In this document: positions 36,514-45,707 of the stretch, in pieces
How the letters are laid out: the number at the start of each line of letters is the position of its first letter
How positions within the stretch are numbered: position 1 is the first letter of the stretch
NCBI GenBank assembly: GCA_023229245.1
Contig: JALNZU010000003.1
Span: 88,955 to 152,954, forward strand
DNA: 64,000 nt
Reading direction: 5' to 3'
DNA from: Bacteroidales bacterium
GTDB lineage: Bacteria; Bacteroidota; Bacteroidia; Bacteroidales; F082
Made by a program: the position numbers and the translations under genes
Notes under the pieces: generated by a model
The model's input: only the letters and a program-made list of their open reading frames with translations
What the model was told of the DNA's origin: nothing
Databases searched by the model: none

Positions 36514-38661
36514 TTATAGAAATTCGTTGAAATAGGTGCTGATTTTTTTTATCAGATGAGCTCTGTCGGCTCCTCGCACATTATGTTCGTGACCGGGATA
36601 CACAAAATAATCAAGTTGTTTTCCTGCTTTGACACATGCTTTTACAAATCGCAAGCTATGCTGCCAAACTACAACCGGATCCATATCGCCATGAATGATC
36701 AATAATTTTCCTTCTAATTTCTGAGCCTGGTTGATCAGGCTCGACTGTTCATAACCTGAAGGATTTTCCTGAGGTGTATCCATATAACGTTCGCCATACA
36801 TAATCTCATACCATTTCCAATCGGTTACAGGCCCTCCGGCCACTGCCACTTTAAACACATCAGGATAATTGAGTTTCAGACTAATAGACATAAATCCCCC
36901 ATAACTCCATCCATCAACTCCAATGCGGGTAGCATCTATCCATGGCAGATTTTTTAAGTATTCTATACCTTGTAACTGGTCTTCCAATTCAATCTGGCCT
37001 AATCGGCGATGGATGATCTGTTCAAAAGCTTTACCCCTATTTGCCGATCCACGATTATCTAAAGTAAAAACAGCATATCCTTGTTGTGCCAAGGAGTTCA
37101 GATAAAAGTTTGCGCCTCCCATCCAGCTTTCGGTTATCAGCTGTGCATGCGGCCCACCATATACATATACTATCACAGGGTATTTCTTATTCGGATCAAA
37201 ATCAACAGGTTTGATCAGCCGACAATAAAGAGGCGTTCCATCGGAGGCAGGAATAGAAAATAGTTCCATCTCACCTACTTGATATTCACTCAAAGGATTT
37301 TCAGCTTGTGCAAGCTTTCGATCATGCCTTTGCTTAGTGTCTAACAACCAACTCATTGAAGGTTGCTCCCTATTGCTATACACATCTAACAGATATCGAC
37401 CGTCAGGGCTAAGCAAACCTCTATGCGTGCCTTTTACCCTGCTAATCTTTTCCACTTGCTGATTCCGGATAGACACCTTATACAGATGTCGTTCCAACGG
37501 ACTTTCACGGGTCGAGGTAAAAAACATTTGTGATCCTTTTGGATCAAACCCAAGGATATTGGTAATCACCCAATTTCCTTTTGTCAACTGTTTGATTAAT
37601 TTCCCTTTGGAGTCATAGAGATAAGCGTGTCTGTATCCATCACGCTCACTAAGCCATACAAACTGACCACTTCCATCGGGCAAAAAATACAGTGGGAATT
37701 GAGGTTCTACATATTTTTCATCGTTCTCCTCAAAAATTAAATCTAATTTTTTACCATTTTGGATTTCATATCGCACCATCTGCAAATGATCCTGTCCCCG
37801 ATTGAGAATACCAATATAAATACTTTTGCTATCGGGGTGCCATGTTACCGATGTAAGATACTGATCGGCGGGGCCTTCGGTCTGCATTGAAGTTGTTATT
37901 TCAGCTTCTATATCATACACATACAGTTTTACTTCGTGGCTTGTCATGCCGGCCATAGGATAGCGTTCCTGCTTAAGCTCGGCCATAGGTGTGTCCACAT
38001 CCACTATAGGATAGATAGCGACCATACGCTCATCCATGCGGTAGTAGGCTATCTTTTTTCCATCTGGCGACCAAAACAACCCGCCATTAATACCAAATTC
38101 GTTTCTGTGTACTGTTTGACCACATAGTACTCCATCCGGCTCATCAGTCAGTTGGATAAGCTCATTGTTTTGCAACAAAAACAAATTATTATCAACTGTA
38201 AATGCAACCGCATCACCTTGCGGATTCCATCTCTTGTTTTGAGCTTCTTTTGGGAATAAAGCAATTTGCTGGAGCTTTTGCTGATCAAAAAATATCCGAT
38301 AAACCTGTTCTTTTACTTGAATCCGAGCTGTATGTTGTCCTTCCCATTGGATAAAAGGCATGCGGCTCAGGCTATCCGAATTGATTTCCGTTATCCATTG
38401 ATTCAGCTTAGAGAGGCTAAGCAAGGTATCCACTATAGTATCCTGTGGCCGTCCTGACAAAAGATACTGATCATCAACCCAGCTAAACTGTGCTTCATCA
38501 GCCTTCCATTGTAATTGATTCATGGACTTGGGATACAGCGCATAATTCATACCGGCTGCATCTTTTTCAGTAAACTTGTCAGGCTGTGCATATACTTGGC
38601 AGAAAGTCAAGCCCCATGCCAGCAATACTACATTCAATACGGATAAGTAAGTTCGTTTCAT
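36514..38661 (-). CDS. Dipeptidyl peptidase IV-type S9 serine peptidase
   Basis: Exported prolyl dipeptidyl peptidase. An N-terminal signal (MKRTYLSVLNVVLLAWGL, cleavage near VYAQP) and an eight-bladed propeller-like region precede the alpha/beta-hydrolase domain with catalytic Ser in GWSYGGFMS, Asp in IHGDMDPVV and His in YPGHEHNV. The propeller carries the Glu-type motifs of DPP IV, e.g. YRMDERMVAIYP. Length 715 residues is normal. It cleaves Xaa-Pro dipeptides from peptides, in periplasm or at the outer surface. Two in-frame ATGs exist (38670 and 38661); I took the second because it directly begins the signal peptide. Confidence 0.93.
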   Translation of the reverse strand: MKRTYLSVLNVVLLAWGLTFCQVYAQPDKFTEKDAAGMNYALYPKSMNQLQWKADEAQFSWVDDQYLLSGRPQDTIVDTLLSLSKLNQWITEINSDSLSRMPFIQWEGQHTARIQVKEQVYRIFFDQQKLQQIALFPKEAQNKRWNPQGDAVAFTVDNNLFLLQNNELIQLTDEPDGVLCGQTVHRNEFGINGGLFWSPDGKKIAYYRMDERMVAIYPIVDVDTPMAELKQERYPMAGMTSHEVKLYVYDIEAEITTSMQTEGPADQYLTSVTWHPDSKSIYIGILNRGQDHLQMVRYEIQNGKKLDLIFEENDEKYVEPQFPLYFLPDGSGQFVWLSERDGYRHAYLYDSKGKLIKQLTKGNWVITNILGFDPKGSQMFFTSTRESPLERHLYKVSIRNQQVEKISRVKGTHRGLLSPDGRYLLDVYSNREQPSMSWLLDTKQRHDRKLAQAENPLSEYQVGEMELFSIPASDGTPLYCRLIKPVDFDPNKKYPVIVYVYGGPHAQLITESWMGGANFYLNSLAQQGYAVFTLDNRGSANRGKAFEQIIHRRLGQIELEDQLQGIEYLKNLPWIDATRIGVDGWSYGGFMSISLKLNYPDVFKVAVAGGPVTDWKWYEIMYGERYMDTPQENPSGYEQSSLINQAQKLEGKLLIIHGDMDPVVVWQHSLRFVKACVKAGKQLDYFVYPGHEHNVRGADRAHLIKKISTYFNEFL

Positions 38662-38822
38662 CAGATACATATGTTGAGATTACTTCAATGAAGGCTATTC
38701 TATTAACTTAAACAGATTGAACAGGATTTTATTTATACACTTTTTTATTCTGACCATGTGAATCTCATTGGTTTAAACAAGTGTATTATAATTCTAATCC
38801 TTTAACTTCCAATATGTGTATA

Positions 38823-39554
38823 TTAATTTCCGGCATGTATTGCCTGTGCAAATTCAGGCATAAGCTCGGGTGCATTTTCAAAGGCGTTTCCTATAACTAT
38901 TATATTGGCTCCGGCTTTAGCAACGGAAGCAGCTTTTTCAGGGGTTCGTATGCCTCCACCTATTATCAGGGGAACTTCTATGCTACCTTTTACTGCTGCT
39001 ATCATACGCTCGGGGATAGTGTGCAACGCACCGGAGCCGGCATCCATAAATATGACTTTCAATCCCAACATCTCCCCTGCCATAGCAGTACAGATAGCTA
39101 TATCATTTTTATCGGAAGGGATGGGAGTGCTGTTGCTCATATAACTTACCGAAGTAGCTCTTCCACTTTCGATAATCATATACCCAACCGGTAAAATCTC
39201 TAACCCACTCATTTTTAGGTATGGTGCTGCAACGACATGCCTTCCGATCAGCATCTCGGGATTGCGTCCGGAGATCAGCGAAAGAAACAGAAACGCATCT
39301 GCCCGGCTGCTTAACTGGTATCCGTTTCCAGGAAACAGCACTACAGGTATAGATGGTGCGGTATATTTTAAAATCTTGATACAACTCTCAAGGTTATTAT
39401 TAGTCAGGAGTGAGCCTCCAACAAAAAAATAATCTACTGCTGAATCGACTGCTAAGGATGCTATTGATCTAATTTCGTCATCGGAGGGTTTATCAGGGTC
39501 GATAAGCACAGCCATCTGACTGGTTTTTCGCTGAAACATATCATACACTTTCAT
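38823..39554 (-). CDS. Geranylgeranylglyceryl phosphate synthase family (GGGPS/PcrB-like)
   Basis: Prenyltransferase of the TIM-barrel GGGPS family, which couples a polyprenyl diphosphate to glycerol-1-phosphate. The 243-residue protein has AVLIDPDKPSDDEI, YFFVGGSLLTN, PVVLFPGNGYQLSSRADAFLFLS, YMIIESGRATSVSYMS, IFMDAGSGALHTIP and PLIIGGGIRTPEKA, covering both substrate sites. Bacteroidota members are known in this family, yet the use of their product is not established; archaeal-type ether lipids are not expected. It is downstream of a 152-base gap from the DPP gene and transcribed leftward. Confidence 0.88.
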   Translation of the reverse strand: MKVYDMFQRKTSQMAVLIDPDKPSDDEIRSIASLAVDSAVDYFFVGGSLLTNNNLESCIKILKYTAPSIPVVLFPGNGYQLSSRADAFLFLSLISGRNPEMLIGRHVVAAPYLKMSGLEILPVGYMIIESGRATSVSYMSNSTPIPSDKNDIAICTAMAGEMLGLKVIFMDAGSGALHTIPERMIAAVKGSIEVPLIIGGGIRTPEKAASVAKAGANIIVIGNAFENAPELMPEFAQAIHAGN

Positions 39555-39643
39555 AGCCTGGGATGGATTGGTTGGTACAAAAATAGGACTTTCGTTCTAT
39601 TCTTCCCAACTTAAATCATTTTAAGGGCTGTAGCTATCTTTCT

Positions 39644-40486
39644 TTACTCCATGACAACTTCTTCTACCTGCATGATCTCCCAGTTTGCGGCATCATATAC
39701 AAAAGCCATGATTGAGCAATGCTGTGCCTTGTATTGACTATTTAACGTCAGGCTGTATTGCGTTTCAAACATTGAGTTAGCTATAGGTTGTACAGCGATT
39801 GATTCGCCCCAGATACCGTTGACTGTCTGTCTGAGCATATGTCGGTGCACATAATCATGAATAATTGGTGTTACACCTGCCGATGCATCGCTGTTTTTTT
39901 GTGGGCTAACGATGCTGTCTTCCAATATGCAGACAATAAGTTTGTATTCGCCGGTAAGAGCGGTCAAGAACTCGCCTTTGACGGCAATGTCTAACTTTCG
40001 GTTTGCAGTATTATATTCGAGTGTGATCTCAAATTGTATTTCGGCCGGATCATTTAAAAGTGCTGTTACTTCAGCTGGCCAGTTGCCTGGTGAGACCACA
40101 TAATTTCCATTGTTACTCCTTCGGTTGATCACCCCATTAGGTTTGATCGCTGTCCCAAAAAACCCTTCCCATGCTTCGCCTACTTCGGTACGATAGTCAG
40201 CCAGAAAAGGGTCTCCCTGTGGTTTTGCAAAATGGCCTGAATGTACTGCCATGATGACTAACTGATCAGGATACAGCTGTTGCAGGTCGGAGGCTGTTTT
40301 GGCAGCTGCCGGGCAGTTCACACAAGTATGTCCGGTGTAGTCTTCTAACAAGATTTTTTTTAGTAAAACCTCTGTATCGCCATTTCCTCCCTGAGGTGTT
40401 TTCATATATGGCGGTTCTATTTTATCGCAAGCAAGCAGCAAGCAGCTACCAGCTAATACAAATATCATCGTTCTTTTCCACGACAT
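39644..40486 (-). CDS. Omp28-like lipoprotein with thioredoxin-like CxxC
   Basis: A 280-residue protein with a signal peptide and lipobox (LLLACDK), so a predicted lipoprotein, likely at the outer membrane. The N-terminal domain contains LEDYTGHTCVNCPAAAKTAS, a thioredoxin-like CxxC, and VIMAVHSGHFAKP, matching Omp28-type proteins of Bacteroidota. The C-terminal half is beta-rich and ends IMQVEEVVME. It lies 12 bases downstream of the DUF6029-type gene and near a TlpA-like protein, which suggests a redox-linked outer-membrane module. Its molecular function is unknown. Confidence 0.82.
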   Translation of the reverse strand: MSWKRTMIFVLAGSCLLLACDKIEPPYMKTPQGGNGDTEVLLKKILLEDYTGHTCVNCPAAAKTASDLQQLYPDQLVIMAVHSGHFAKPQGDPFLADYRTEVGEAWEGFFGTAIKPNGVINRRSNNGNYVVSPGNWPAEVTALLNDPAEIQFEITLEYNTANRKLDIAVKGEFLTALTGEYKLIVCILEDSIVSPQKNSDASAGVTPIIHDYVHRHMLRQTVNGIWGESIAVQPIANSMFETQYSLTLNSQYKAQHCSIMAFVYDAANWEIMQVEEVVME

Positions 40487-40498
40487 GATCCAATACGT

Positions 40499-42166
40499 TT
40501 AAAAATTTGTTGTAAGTGTTATTGTTAAACCGCTTGAAGCTGGTACTTGCCGGCATACTCCCCCAACGCATACCACCCCTTCAGCCTGCCGGCCATAGGT
40601 AAGTGCCAGGCGGGTTGCATTGCGTGTAAAACCTGCTGAAGCAGTATAATAATGATTTCTTTGATCCTTTTCTGGATGCCCATAATTATACTGATCAGAA
40701 AGAGCTACAAACCATTTGGGTGCAATGGTATATTCAACCATCATAGCTGCCCAATCGCCTTTGTCTTCACGGGTGAAAAGACCCTGAGCCTCTACTCGTA
40801 CAGCTTTACGACTACTTAATCTATATGTTAGATCAACAAGTCCAATATGGGCATTGACAACAGGATCGCCTGCATGACCTTCTATGGTGGCAATATCATA
40901 CAGCAGATTCATATACTGAAAGATACCTTTAAGCTTGCTGTTGAATCGCTTGTCTATTTCTATATTCAGGTCGCGGAAGAAAATATCACCCGACATTTTA
41001 AAGAAATCGGAAGTATAGCCCATAGTACCTGGTTGCCCGATGAGAATAGTATCGTGTATAGGATTGCGGGCTATATCATTTACCTGACTGAGATTCAAGG
41101 CAATACCTGTTCCATATTTACCACCTAACAAACTACCCTTAGGTATTTTATAATGTATCTGCAGCTGCATCCCCATTTCACCATTAGGCTGGGTAGCATA
41201 CGGATATTTTCCGGTGAGGCTGTATGCATGCGTTCGGTTTATAGGTGGTATAAAATTAATGTCCAATGCGTTACCAACATATGCACGGTCTGACTTGAAT
41301 CCCATATTATCCACCCGTTTCAGTTGCAGTACCACACCAAACCCTGATTGAGCATAAGATAATGAGGTCAATAGTGCATGGCCTTCTTTATAGATAAAAT
41401 TATTCAGTGCGGAGGGGTCATTGATCTTATGGGCATATTCAGTCATCAAAGTGAAATTACCCAATCCTATATTGATGCGTCCTGCCATGCTTCCCACATT
41501 TTCCGGTAGTTTATAAATAGGGTCGGCATCACGTTGATACCTGCTGACAGCACTGGCTCCTACTATTATCCTCAAAGGTGAGTCTTCCAATGAACCGAGT
41601 ATCTCATTAAAACTGAATTCGGCATCTACTCCTCTTACTAATCCTCTGTTGTTGCGTTCATATTTCTGCCAGTAAAACCGTTGGCTGCCATAGACAGCTT
41701 TTAATCTGACACCTTTGGAAGGATTGAGTAGCACACGCATTCCATTCATGCTGTTATCATAGCCTAGCGTCCATTCTTCATAACTTCGGAAGATCAGTCC
41801 ATTGCCAAACTGTTCATAAAAATTTCCAACAGTCACATCAATAAAATCAGTAGAATAGGATGCCCATAAATATGGAAACCCGCTTCCTTCCTGCATCGGA
41901 TCGAAGCCTAACATAGGGGTTAACATAGCTTCATAACGCATTCCGGCTTTAAAATTCCCAAGCGAATAAATGATATTACCATAGCCATTAACACCAATTT
42001 TTCGACCTGCAATAGAAGAATCGGTGATACCTATGGCAGCATCCGACCTATAGAGCTGGGCATCAATCTGAAAACTGCCGTTCACAGTAGCCTGATTCAA
42101 AAAATCCTGTGCCTTACCACCTAACACTATAAGTAAAGCTATGAGTAACAAGGAGGGTCTTTTCAT
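40499..42166 (-). CDS. DUF6029-type predicted outer-membrane protein
   Basis: A 555-residue predicted beta-barrel protein. The start was moved inward from the longest frame (42247) to 42166 because the signal peptide MKRPSLLLIALLIVLGGKAQ begins there; the upstream extension is uncharacteristic. The sequence is a run of amphipathic strands with frequent aromatics (NFYEQFGNGLIFRSYEEWTL, GVRLKAVYGSQRFYWQKYER) and ends in SGLTITLTTNF, an OMP-like C-terminal strand. The family is found beside Omp28 and TlpA genes in Bacteroidota. Function unknown. Confidence 0.78.
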   Translation of the reverse strand: MKRPSLLLIALLIVLGGKAQDFLNQATVNGSFQIDAQLYRSDAAIGITDSSIAGRKIGVNGYGNIIYSLGNFKAGMRYEAMLTPMLGFDPMQEGSGFPYLWASYSTDFIDVTVGNFYEQFGNGLIFRSYEEWTLGYDNSMNGMRVLLNPSKGVRLKAVYGSQRFYWQKYERNNRGLVRGVDAEFSFNEILGSLEDSPLRIIVGASAVSRYQRDADPIYKLPENVGSMAGRINIGLGNFTLMTEYAHKINDPSALNNFIYKEGHALLTSLSYAQSGFGVVLQLKRVDNMGFKSDRAYVGNALDINFIPPINRTHAYSLTGKYPYATQPNGEMGMQLQIHYKIPKGSLLGGKYGTGIALNLSQVNDIARNPIHDTILIGQPGTMGYTSDFFKMSGDIFFRDLNIEIDKRFNSKLKGIFQYMNLLYDIATIEGHAGDPVVNAHIGLVDLTYRLSSRKAVRVEAQGLFTREDKGDWAAMMVEYTIAPKWFVALSDQYNYGHPEKDQRNHYYTASAGFTRNATRLALTYGRQAEGVVCVGGVCRQVPASSGLTITLTTNF

Positions 42167-42338
42167 CTGTCTAATTTTTTCATTTGTTGTGTAAAGCAAT
42201 CCCAACACATAAAAACTCATGGAACTGCATAACTTTTCCATACGCATTTTTAATCATCTAATCTTCTTGAGACATGGTTAGAAATTGTATGCCTTTTCAC
42301 AATGCCATAATGCCTGATAGCACAATGAATCTGTACTT

Positions 42339-42836
42339 TTATTTTCCTACAAGTTTTTTGATTTTTTCATACAATTCATATTCTGCTCCTTCGAAATAGG
42401 CAGTATGCTGCGATACTATTTTCCCATTTCCGTCCAACAAAAATGTATGTGGGATCAAGTTTACATTCATGGCACGTTTGAAGTCGCCATTGGCATCCAA
42501 CAGAATTTCAAAATCCCATCCTTTACTTTTTGCCATAGGTGCTACCCGAGCTGTAGAACGGGCGTCATCAATAGAGACGGCAAAGATTTTTACATCAGTT
42601 TCTTCTTGCCATTCTTCATAATTATCCATAAAGGCATCCAATTCTTTTTGACACGGCTTGCACCATAATGCCCAAAAACTCAGTATCATGGGCTTCCCGT
42701 CATTATATATCTCAGACGTGTTGAAATTCTTTCCGTCCAGCGTTTTGATTGTGACCTTTGGCAAAACCGATTCCTGTGCCCAAACCGTGCTACCCAACAG
42801 CAACAGTAACACAAAAACAAAAGATTTTTTTATCAT
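42339..42836 (-). CDS. TlpA-like thioredoxin-fold protein
   Basis: Exported thiol-disulfide protein of 165 residues. The longest frame begins at 42893, but MIKKSFVFVLLLLLGSTVWA (signal peptide, cleavage near AQES) starts at 42836 and the earlier start would overlap manA, so I use 42836. The thioredoxin fold has FWALWCKPCQKELDAF with WCKPC, VSIDDARSTARVAPMAKSKG, and the cis-Pro strand LIPHTFLLDGNG. It probably reduces a periplasmic disulfide. It lies 53 bases after manA and upstream of the DUF6029/Omp28 pair. Confidence 0.88.
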   Translation of the reverse strand: MIKKSFVFVLLLLLGSTVWAQESVLPKVTIKTLDGKNFNTSEIYNDGKPMILSFWALWCKPCQKELDAFMDNYEEWQEETDVKIFAVSIDDARSTARVAPMAKSKGWDFEILLDANGDFKRAMNVNLIPHTFLLDGNGKIVSQHTAYFEGAEYELYEKIKKLVGK

Positions 42837-42889
42837 AAAAATTAAGGTTTTAAAATTATTCAGACAACCAATCCTGTCTTTTGGTTGCT

Positions 42890-43870
42890 TCATTCGATAT
42901 ATACTTCCAAAAACTTTGCTTTTTGTTTAGGATGCAGTTCAACCTGTTGTATCATTTGAGGCAATACTACTAATTCACCAGGTTCTATGAGCAGAGATTC
43001 TTTTTCCCAGACAAGGCTTGCACTACCAGCTACATTCATCAGTATCACAAAAGAATCCAATCGGGAATAATCTTTTCGAACTGGTTTTGTAAGCTCCACT
43101 ATCCCAGTAGTGAAATAGGTTGAGCTGACTAATGTATGAGTCTTATTTTCTTGTAGGCTATACACTGTTTTGGCATTATCGGTTTTTTGAAAATCAATTG
43201 CTTCCAATGCCTCATCTGTGTGCAGCTCCCGTTTTCGACCTTTCAGATCTGTCCTGTCCCAGTCGTATATCCTATAAGTTATATCGCTTGTCTGCTGAAT
43301 CTCGGCTATGAGTGTACCCGGTCCTAACGCATGTACTCTGCCTGCAGGAATATAAAACACATCGCCATCATACACCTTTTCAAAGTTCAGGATATCGCGT
43401 AAATTATTTGCCGTAAGAAACTCAAGATATGATTCCTTGTCTATCGCCTGATTAAACCCGTTTATCAGTTGTGCCTGCTCATCGGCTTGCACTACGTACC
43501 ACATTTCAGTCTTTCCATATTCAAATCCTCGTTTTCGAGCTAAGACATCATCTGGATGTACTTGTATGGACAACCAATCGTTGCTGTCAATCAGTTTGAC
43601 CAATACCGGAAATTTATCGCCAAACTGATTATATACCTTTTCTCCAACTAAATCACCCATAAACACCTCTACCAGCTCATTCAACTCGTTGCCAGCCAAA
43701 TATCCATTGGTTATTATGGTTGGATTGCCATCAACTCCCGAACATAGCCATGCTTCGCCACAGTTTGTCATCAAGCTGTTATCCATCCTCAAAACAGAGC
43801 TGATCTTTTGGCCTCCCCAGATTTTTTCTTTAAAAAGTGGTTTTAGTTGTAAAGGGTACAATGACTGCAT
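42890..43870 (-). CDS. manA: Mannose-6-phosphate isomerase, class I
   Basis: Zinc enzyme interconverting mannose 6-phosphate and fructose 6-phosphate, feeding GDP-mannose or mannose use. The 326-residue length fits the short bacterial form. Seen: FKEKIWGGQKI near the start, FPVLVKLIDSNDWLSIQVHPDD (QVHPDD zinc ligands), GKTEMWYVVQAD, VFYIPAGRVHALGPGTLIAEIQQTSDITYRIYDWDR (catalytic cupin segment with His and YDWDR). The C-terminal cupin half has ERVELHPKQK-like end. A -7 box lies 21 bases upstream of the start. Confidence 0.95.
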   Translation of the reverse strand: MQSLYPLQLKPLFKEKIWGGQKISSVLRMDNSLMTNCGEAWLCSGVDGNPTIITNGYLAGNELNELVEVFMGDLVGEKVYNQFGDKFPVLVKLIDSNDWLSIQVHPDDVLARKRGFEYGKTEMWYVVQADEQAQLINGFNQAIDKESYLEFLTANNLRDILNFEKVYDGDVFYIPAGRVHALGPGTLIAEIQQTSDITYRIYDWDRTDLKGRKRELHTDEALEAIDFQKTDNAKTVYSLQENKTHTLVSSTYFTTGIVELTKPVRKDYSRLDSFVILMNVAGSASLVWEKESLLIEPGELVVLPQMIQQVELHPKQKAKFLEVYIE

Positions 43871-43890
43871 AACGATACTTCTTTAACTGA

Positions 43891-43898
43891 CAAAAGTA
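43891..43898 (-). promoter_or_regulatory. Candidate -7 box for manA
   Basis: TACTTTTG (minus strand, 43898 to 43891) fits TAnnTTTG and lies 20 bases upstream of the manA start codon at 43870. Confidence 0.5.
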
Positions 43899-44016
43899 TA
43901 TAAAATCGTTTTAGATTTAAGAATATAGCTGTTTCTTACTGCTATATCGACTAATCTGAAAAGCAATTTAAGAGGGTTTGACTTGCATATGATCAGATTT
44001 TTAGTTTAAAAACCTA

Positions 44017-44024
44017 TACATTTG
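44017..44024 (+). promoter_or_regulatory. Candidate -7 box for the LOG-family gene
   Basis: TACATTTG fits TAnnTTTG and ends at 44024, the base where the longest reading frame would begin with GTG. A promoter here means that frame cannot be translated from its upstream GTG, so a later start (44033 or 44048) is used. Confidence 0.55.
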
Positions 44025-44047
44025 TGCACAAAATGAACATATACGAC

Positions 44048-44641
44048 ATGAAAAATATCTGCATTTTCTGCGGTTCAAGTATGGGACAGCACACACAATA
44101 TCGCGAAGCAGCCGATACCTTAGGCCGGCTCATAGCCGAGCAAGGCTTATCGTTGGTTTATGGCGGAGCTAATGTAGGTTTGATGAAAGTAATAGCCGAT
44201 AGTGTATTAGTTAATGGTGGTATTGTGAGCGGTATCATGCCTCATATACTGATAGATAAAGAGATAGCTCATAACGGGATACAACATATGTATAAGGTAA
44301 ACAGCATGGCCGAACGCAAACAAATGATGGCCGAAGCATCGGATGCCTTTATCGCTATGCCTGGTGGCATTGGAACAATGGACGAAGTGTTTGAAATACT
44401 TACGCTCAACCAACTTAGAATAATCGGAAAGCCGTTAGGATTGTTAAACACCAACGGCTACTTCAATTATATGTTACAATGGATAGATCAGGGTGTTCAA
44501 GAAGGTTTTATCAGGGCGGAACATCGCCACAGTATTATAGTACATCACGAACCAAAAGCCCTATTAGAACTGCTTCGATCGTACCAGCCTGTTGAGACAG
44601 AAAAATGGATCGCCCAACTGAAAGACGAAAGTAACTCATAA
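44048..44641 (+). CDS. LOG-family protein (TIGR00730-type Rossmann fold)
   Basis: A 197-residue protein of the lysine-decarboxylase-like family. MKNICIFCGSSMG opens the Rossmann fold, and the signature PGGIGTMDE follows near residue 105. Plant LOG enzymes cleave cytokinin ribotides; bacterial members are often nucleoside-monophosphate glycosidases or of unknown activity, so no substrate is assigned. The start was moved to 44048 because a -7 box ends at 44024 and the sequence from MKNICIFCG matches family N-termini. It is followed by the kinase gene after 5 bases, which suggests nucleotide metabolism. Confidence 0.85.
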   Translation: MKNICIFCGSSMGQHTQYREAADTLGRLIAEQGLSLVYGGANVGLMKVIADSVLVNGGIVSGIMPHILIDKEIAHNGIQHMYKVNSMAERKQMMAEASDAFIAMPGGIGTMDEVFEILTLNQLRIIGKPLGLLNTNGYFNYMLQWIDQGVQEGFIRAEHRHSIIVHHEPKALLELLRSYQPVETEKWIAQLKDESNS

Positions 44642-44646
44642 AACTT

Positions 44647-45207
44647 ATGTGGGTCATAGGTATTACAGGAACCTTAGGTGCAGGTAAAGGAACTATAGTT
44701 GATTATCTTGTTCGGAACAAGTCATTCACTCATTATTCGGTACGTGATTTTTTGATCGCCGAAATTGAACGACGACACTTAGTAGTGAACCGCGACAGCA
44801 TGACACAACTTGCCAATCAGCTACGCGAAGCATATGGGCCAAGCTACATAGTGGACTGTCTATATGATCAGGCCAAGGCCGTAGGGAACCATTGTGTGAT
44901 AGAGAGCATACGAAACCTTTCGGAAATTGAATCATTGCGTAAAAAAGGTCGTTTCGTGCTGCTTGCCATCGATGCCGATCCTGCTATCCGCTATGCCCGA
45001 ATCAAGGAGCGTAAATCAGCTACTGATGCAGTGAGTTTTGAAACTTTTTTAGCTGACGAAACACGGGAGATGCAATCAAACGATCCAAACCATCAAAATT
45101 TAGCTGCCTGCATCCGGCAAGCAGACTATATCCTAACCAACAACGGCAGCATTGAAGAGCTGCATCAACAGATTGATCAAATCATCACTAAAATCTTAAT
45201 ATTATGA
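44647..45207 (+). CDS. P-loop nucleotide (deoxynucleoside monophosphate) kinase-like protein
   Basis: A 186-residue AAA-type P-loop protein. The P-loop is in GITGTLGAGKGTIVDYLV, and VRDFLIAEIERR with the later IESIRNLSEIESLRKKG and the LID-like region RYARIKERKSATDAVSFE suggest a nucleotide kinase. It resembles dephospho-CoA kinase in the P-loop but lacks its motif order, and phage deoxynucleotide kinases are closer by arrangement. It overlaps the dCMP deaminase gene by 4 bases (ATGA), so a role in dNMP phosphorylation is plausible but inferred. Substrate unknown. Confidence 0.72.
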   Translation: MWVIGITGTLGAGKGTIVDYLVRNKSFTHYSVRDFLIAEIERRHLVVNRDSMTQLANQLREAYGPSYIVDCLYDQAKAVGNHCVIESIRNLSEIESLRKKGRFVLLAIDADPAIRYARIKERKSATDAVSFETFLADETREMQSNDPNHQNLAACIRQADYILTNNGSIEELHQQIDQIITKILIL

Positions 45208-45707
45208 GCCTGGTATCCAATCCTCATAAGGGCAGGCGTCCGAGCTGGGACGAATACTTCCTTAATTTAGCTGATGCTGCTGCCAGTAGGGCTACCTGCG
45301 ACAGAGGCCGAAGCGGTTGTGTCATTGTCAAAGACCGGCAGATATTAGTTACCGGCTATGTGGGGTCACCACGTGGCCTGCCTCATTGCGATGATGTAGG
45401 ACATCTGATGAAGAAAGTCATACACGAAGATGGTACGGTAACCCAGCACTGCATGCGTACTGTACATGCCGAACAAAATGCCATTACTCAGGCAGCCCGA
45501 AGAGGGATAGCCTTAGAAGGCGGAACATTATATTGCCGGATGACGCCCTGCCGAACATGCGCCATGCTGATCATAAACTGCGGAATAGAACGGGTGGTAT
45601 GCGAAAGAAAATACCATGCAGGAGCAGAATCAGAAGCCATGTTTAAAGAAGCTGGCGTGAAAATAGACTTTATGGAAGACCGAATACAAGAATACGAACG
45701 ACAATAA
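45204..45707 (+). CDS. dCMP deaminase (ComEB-type)
   Basis: Deaminates dCMP to dUMP for thymidylate synthesis. The 167-residue protein has zinc motifs VHAEQNAITQA (His, catalytic Glu) and TPCRTCAML (two Cys), as well as RSGCVIVKDRQILVTGYVGSPRGLPHCDD and the ENCGIERVVCERKYH-like segment INCGIERVVCERKYHAG. The first Cys cluster (CDDVGH) fits the ComEB/T4-dCD group with a second zinc. It overlaps the kinase gene by 4 bases. Both probably act in dNTP pool balance. Confidence 0.93.
   Translation: MSLVSNPHKGRRPSWDEYFLNLADAAASRATCDRGRSGCVIVKDRQILVTGYVGSPRGLPHCDDVGHLMKKVIHEDGTVTQHCMRTVHAEQNAITQAARRGIALEGGTLYCRMTPCRTCAMLIINCGIERVVCERKYHAGAESEAMFKEAGVKIDFMEDRIQEYERQ

Noticed and set aside
42167..42247. 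Upstream extension of the DUF6029-type protein
   Set aside because: The signal peptide begins at 42166; the extra 27 residues are not typical of an exported protein.
42837..42893. Upstream extension of the TlpA-like protein overlapping manA
   Set aside because: The signal peptide starts at 42836 and the extension would overlap manA by 4 bases without support.
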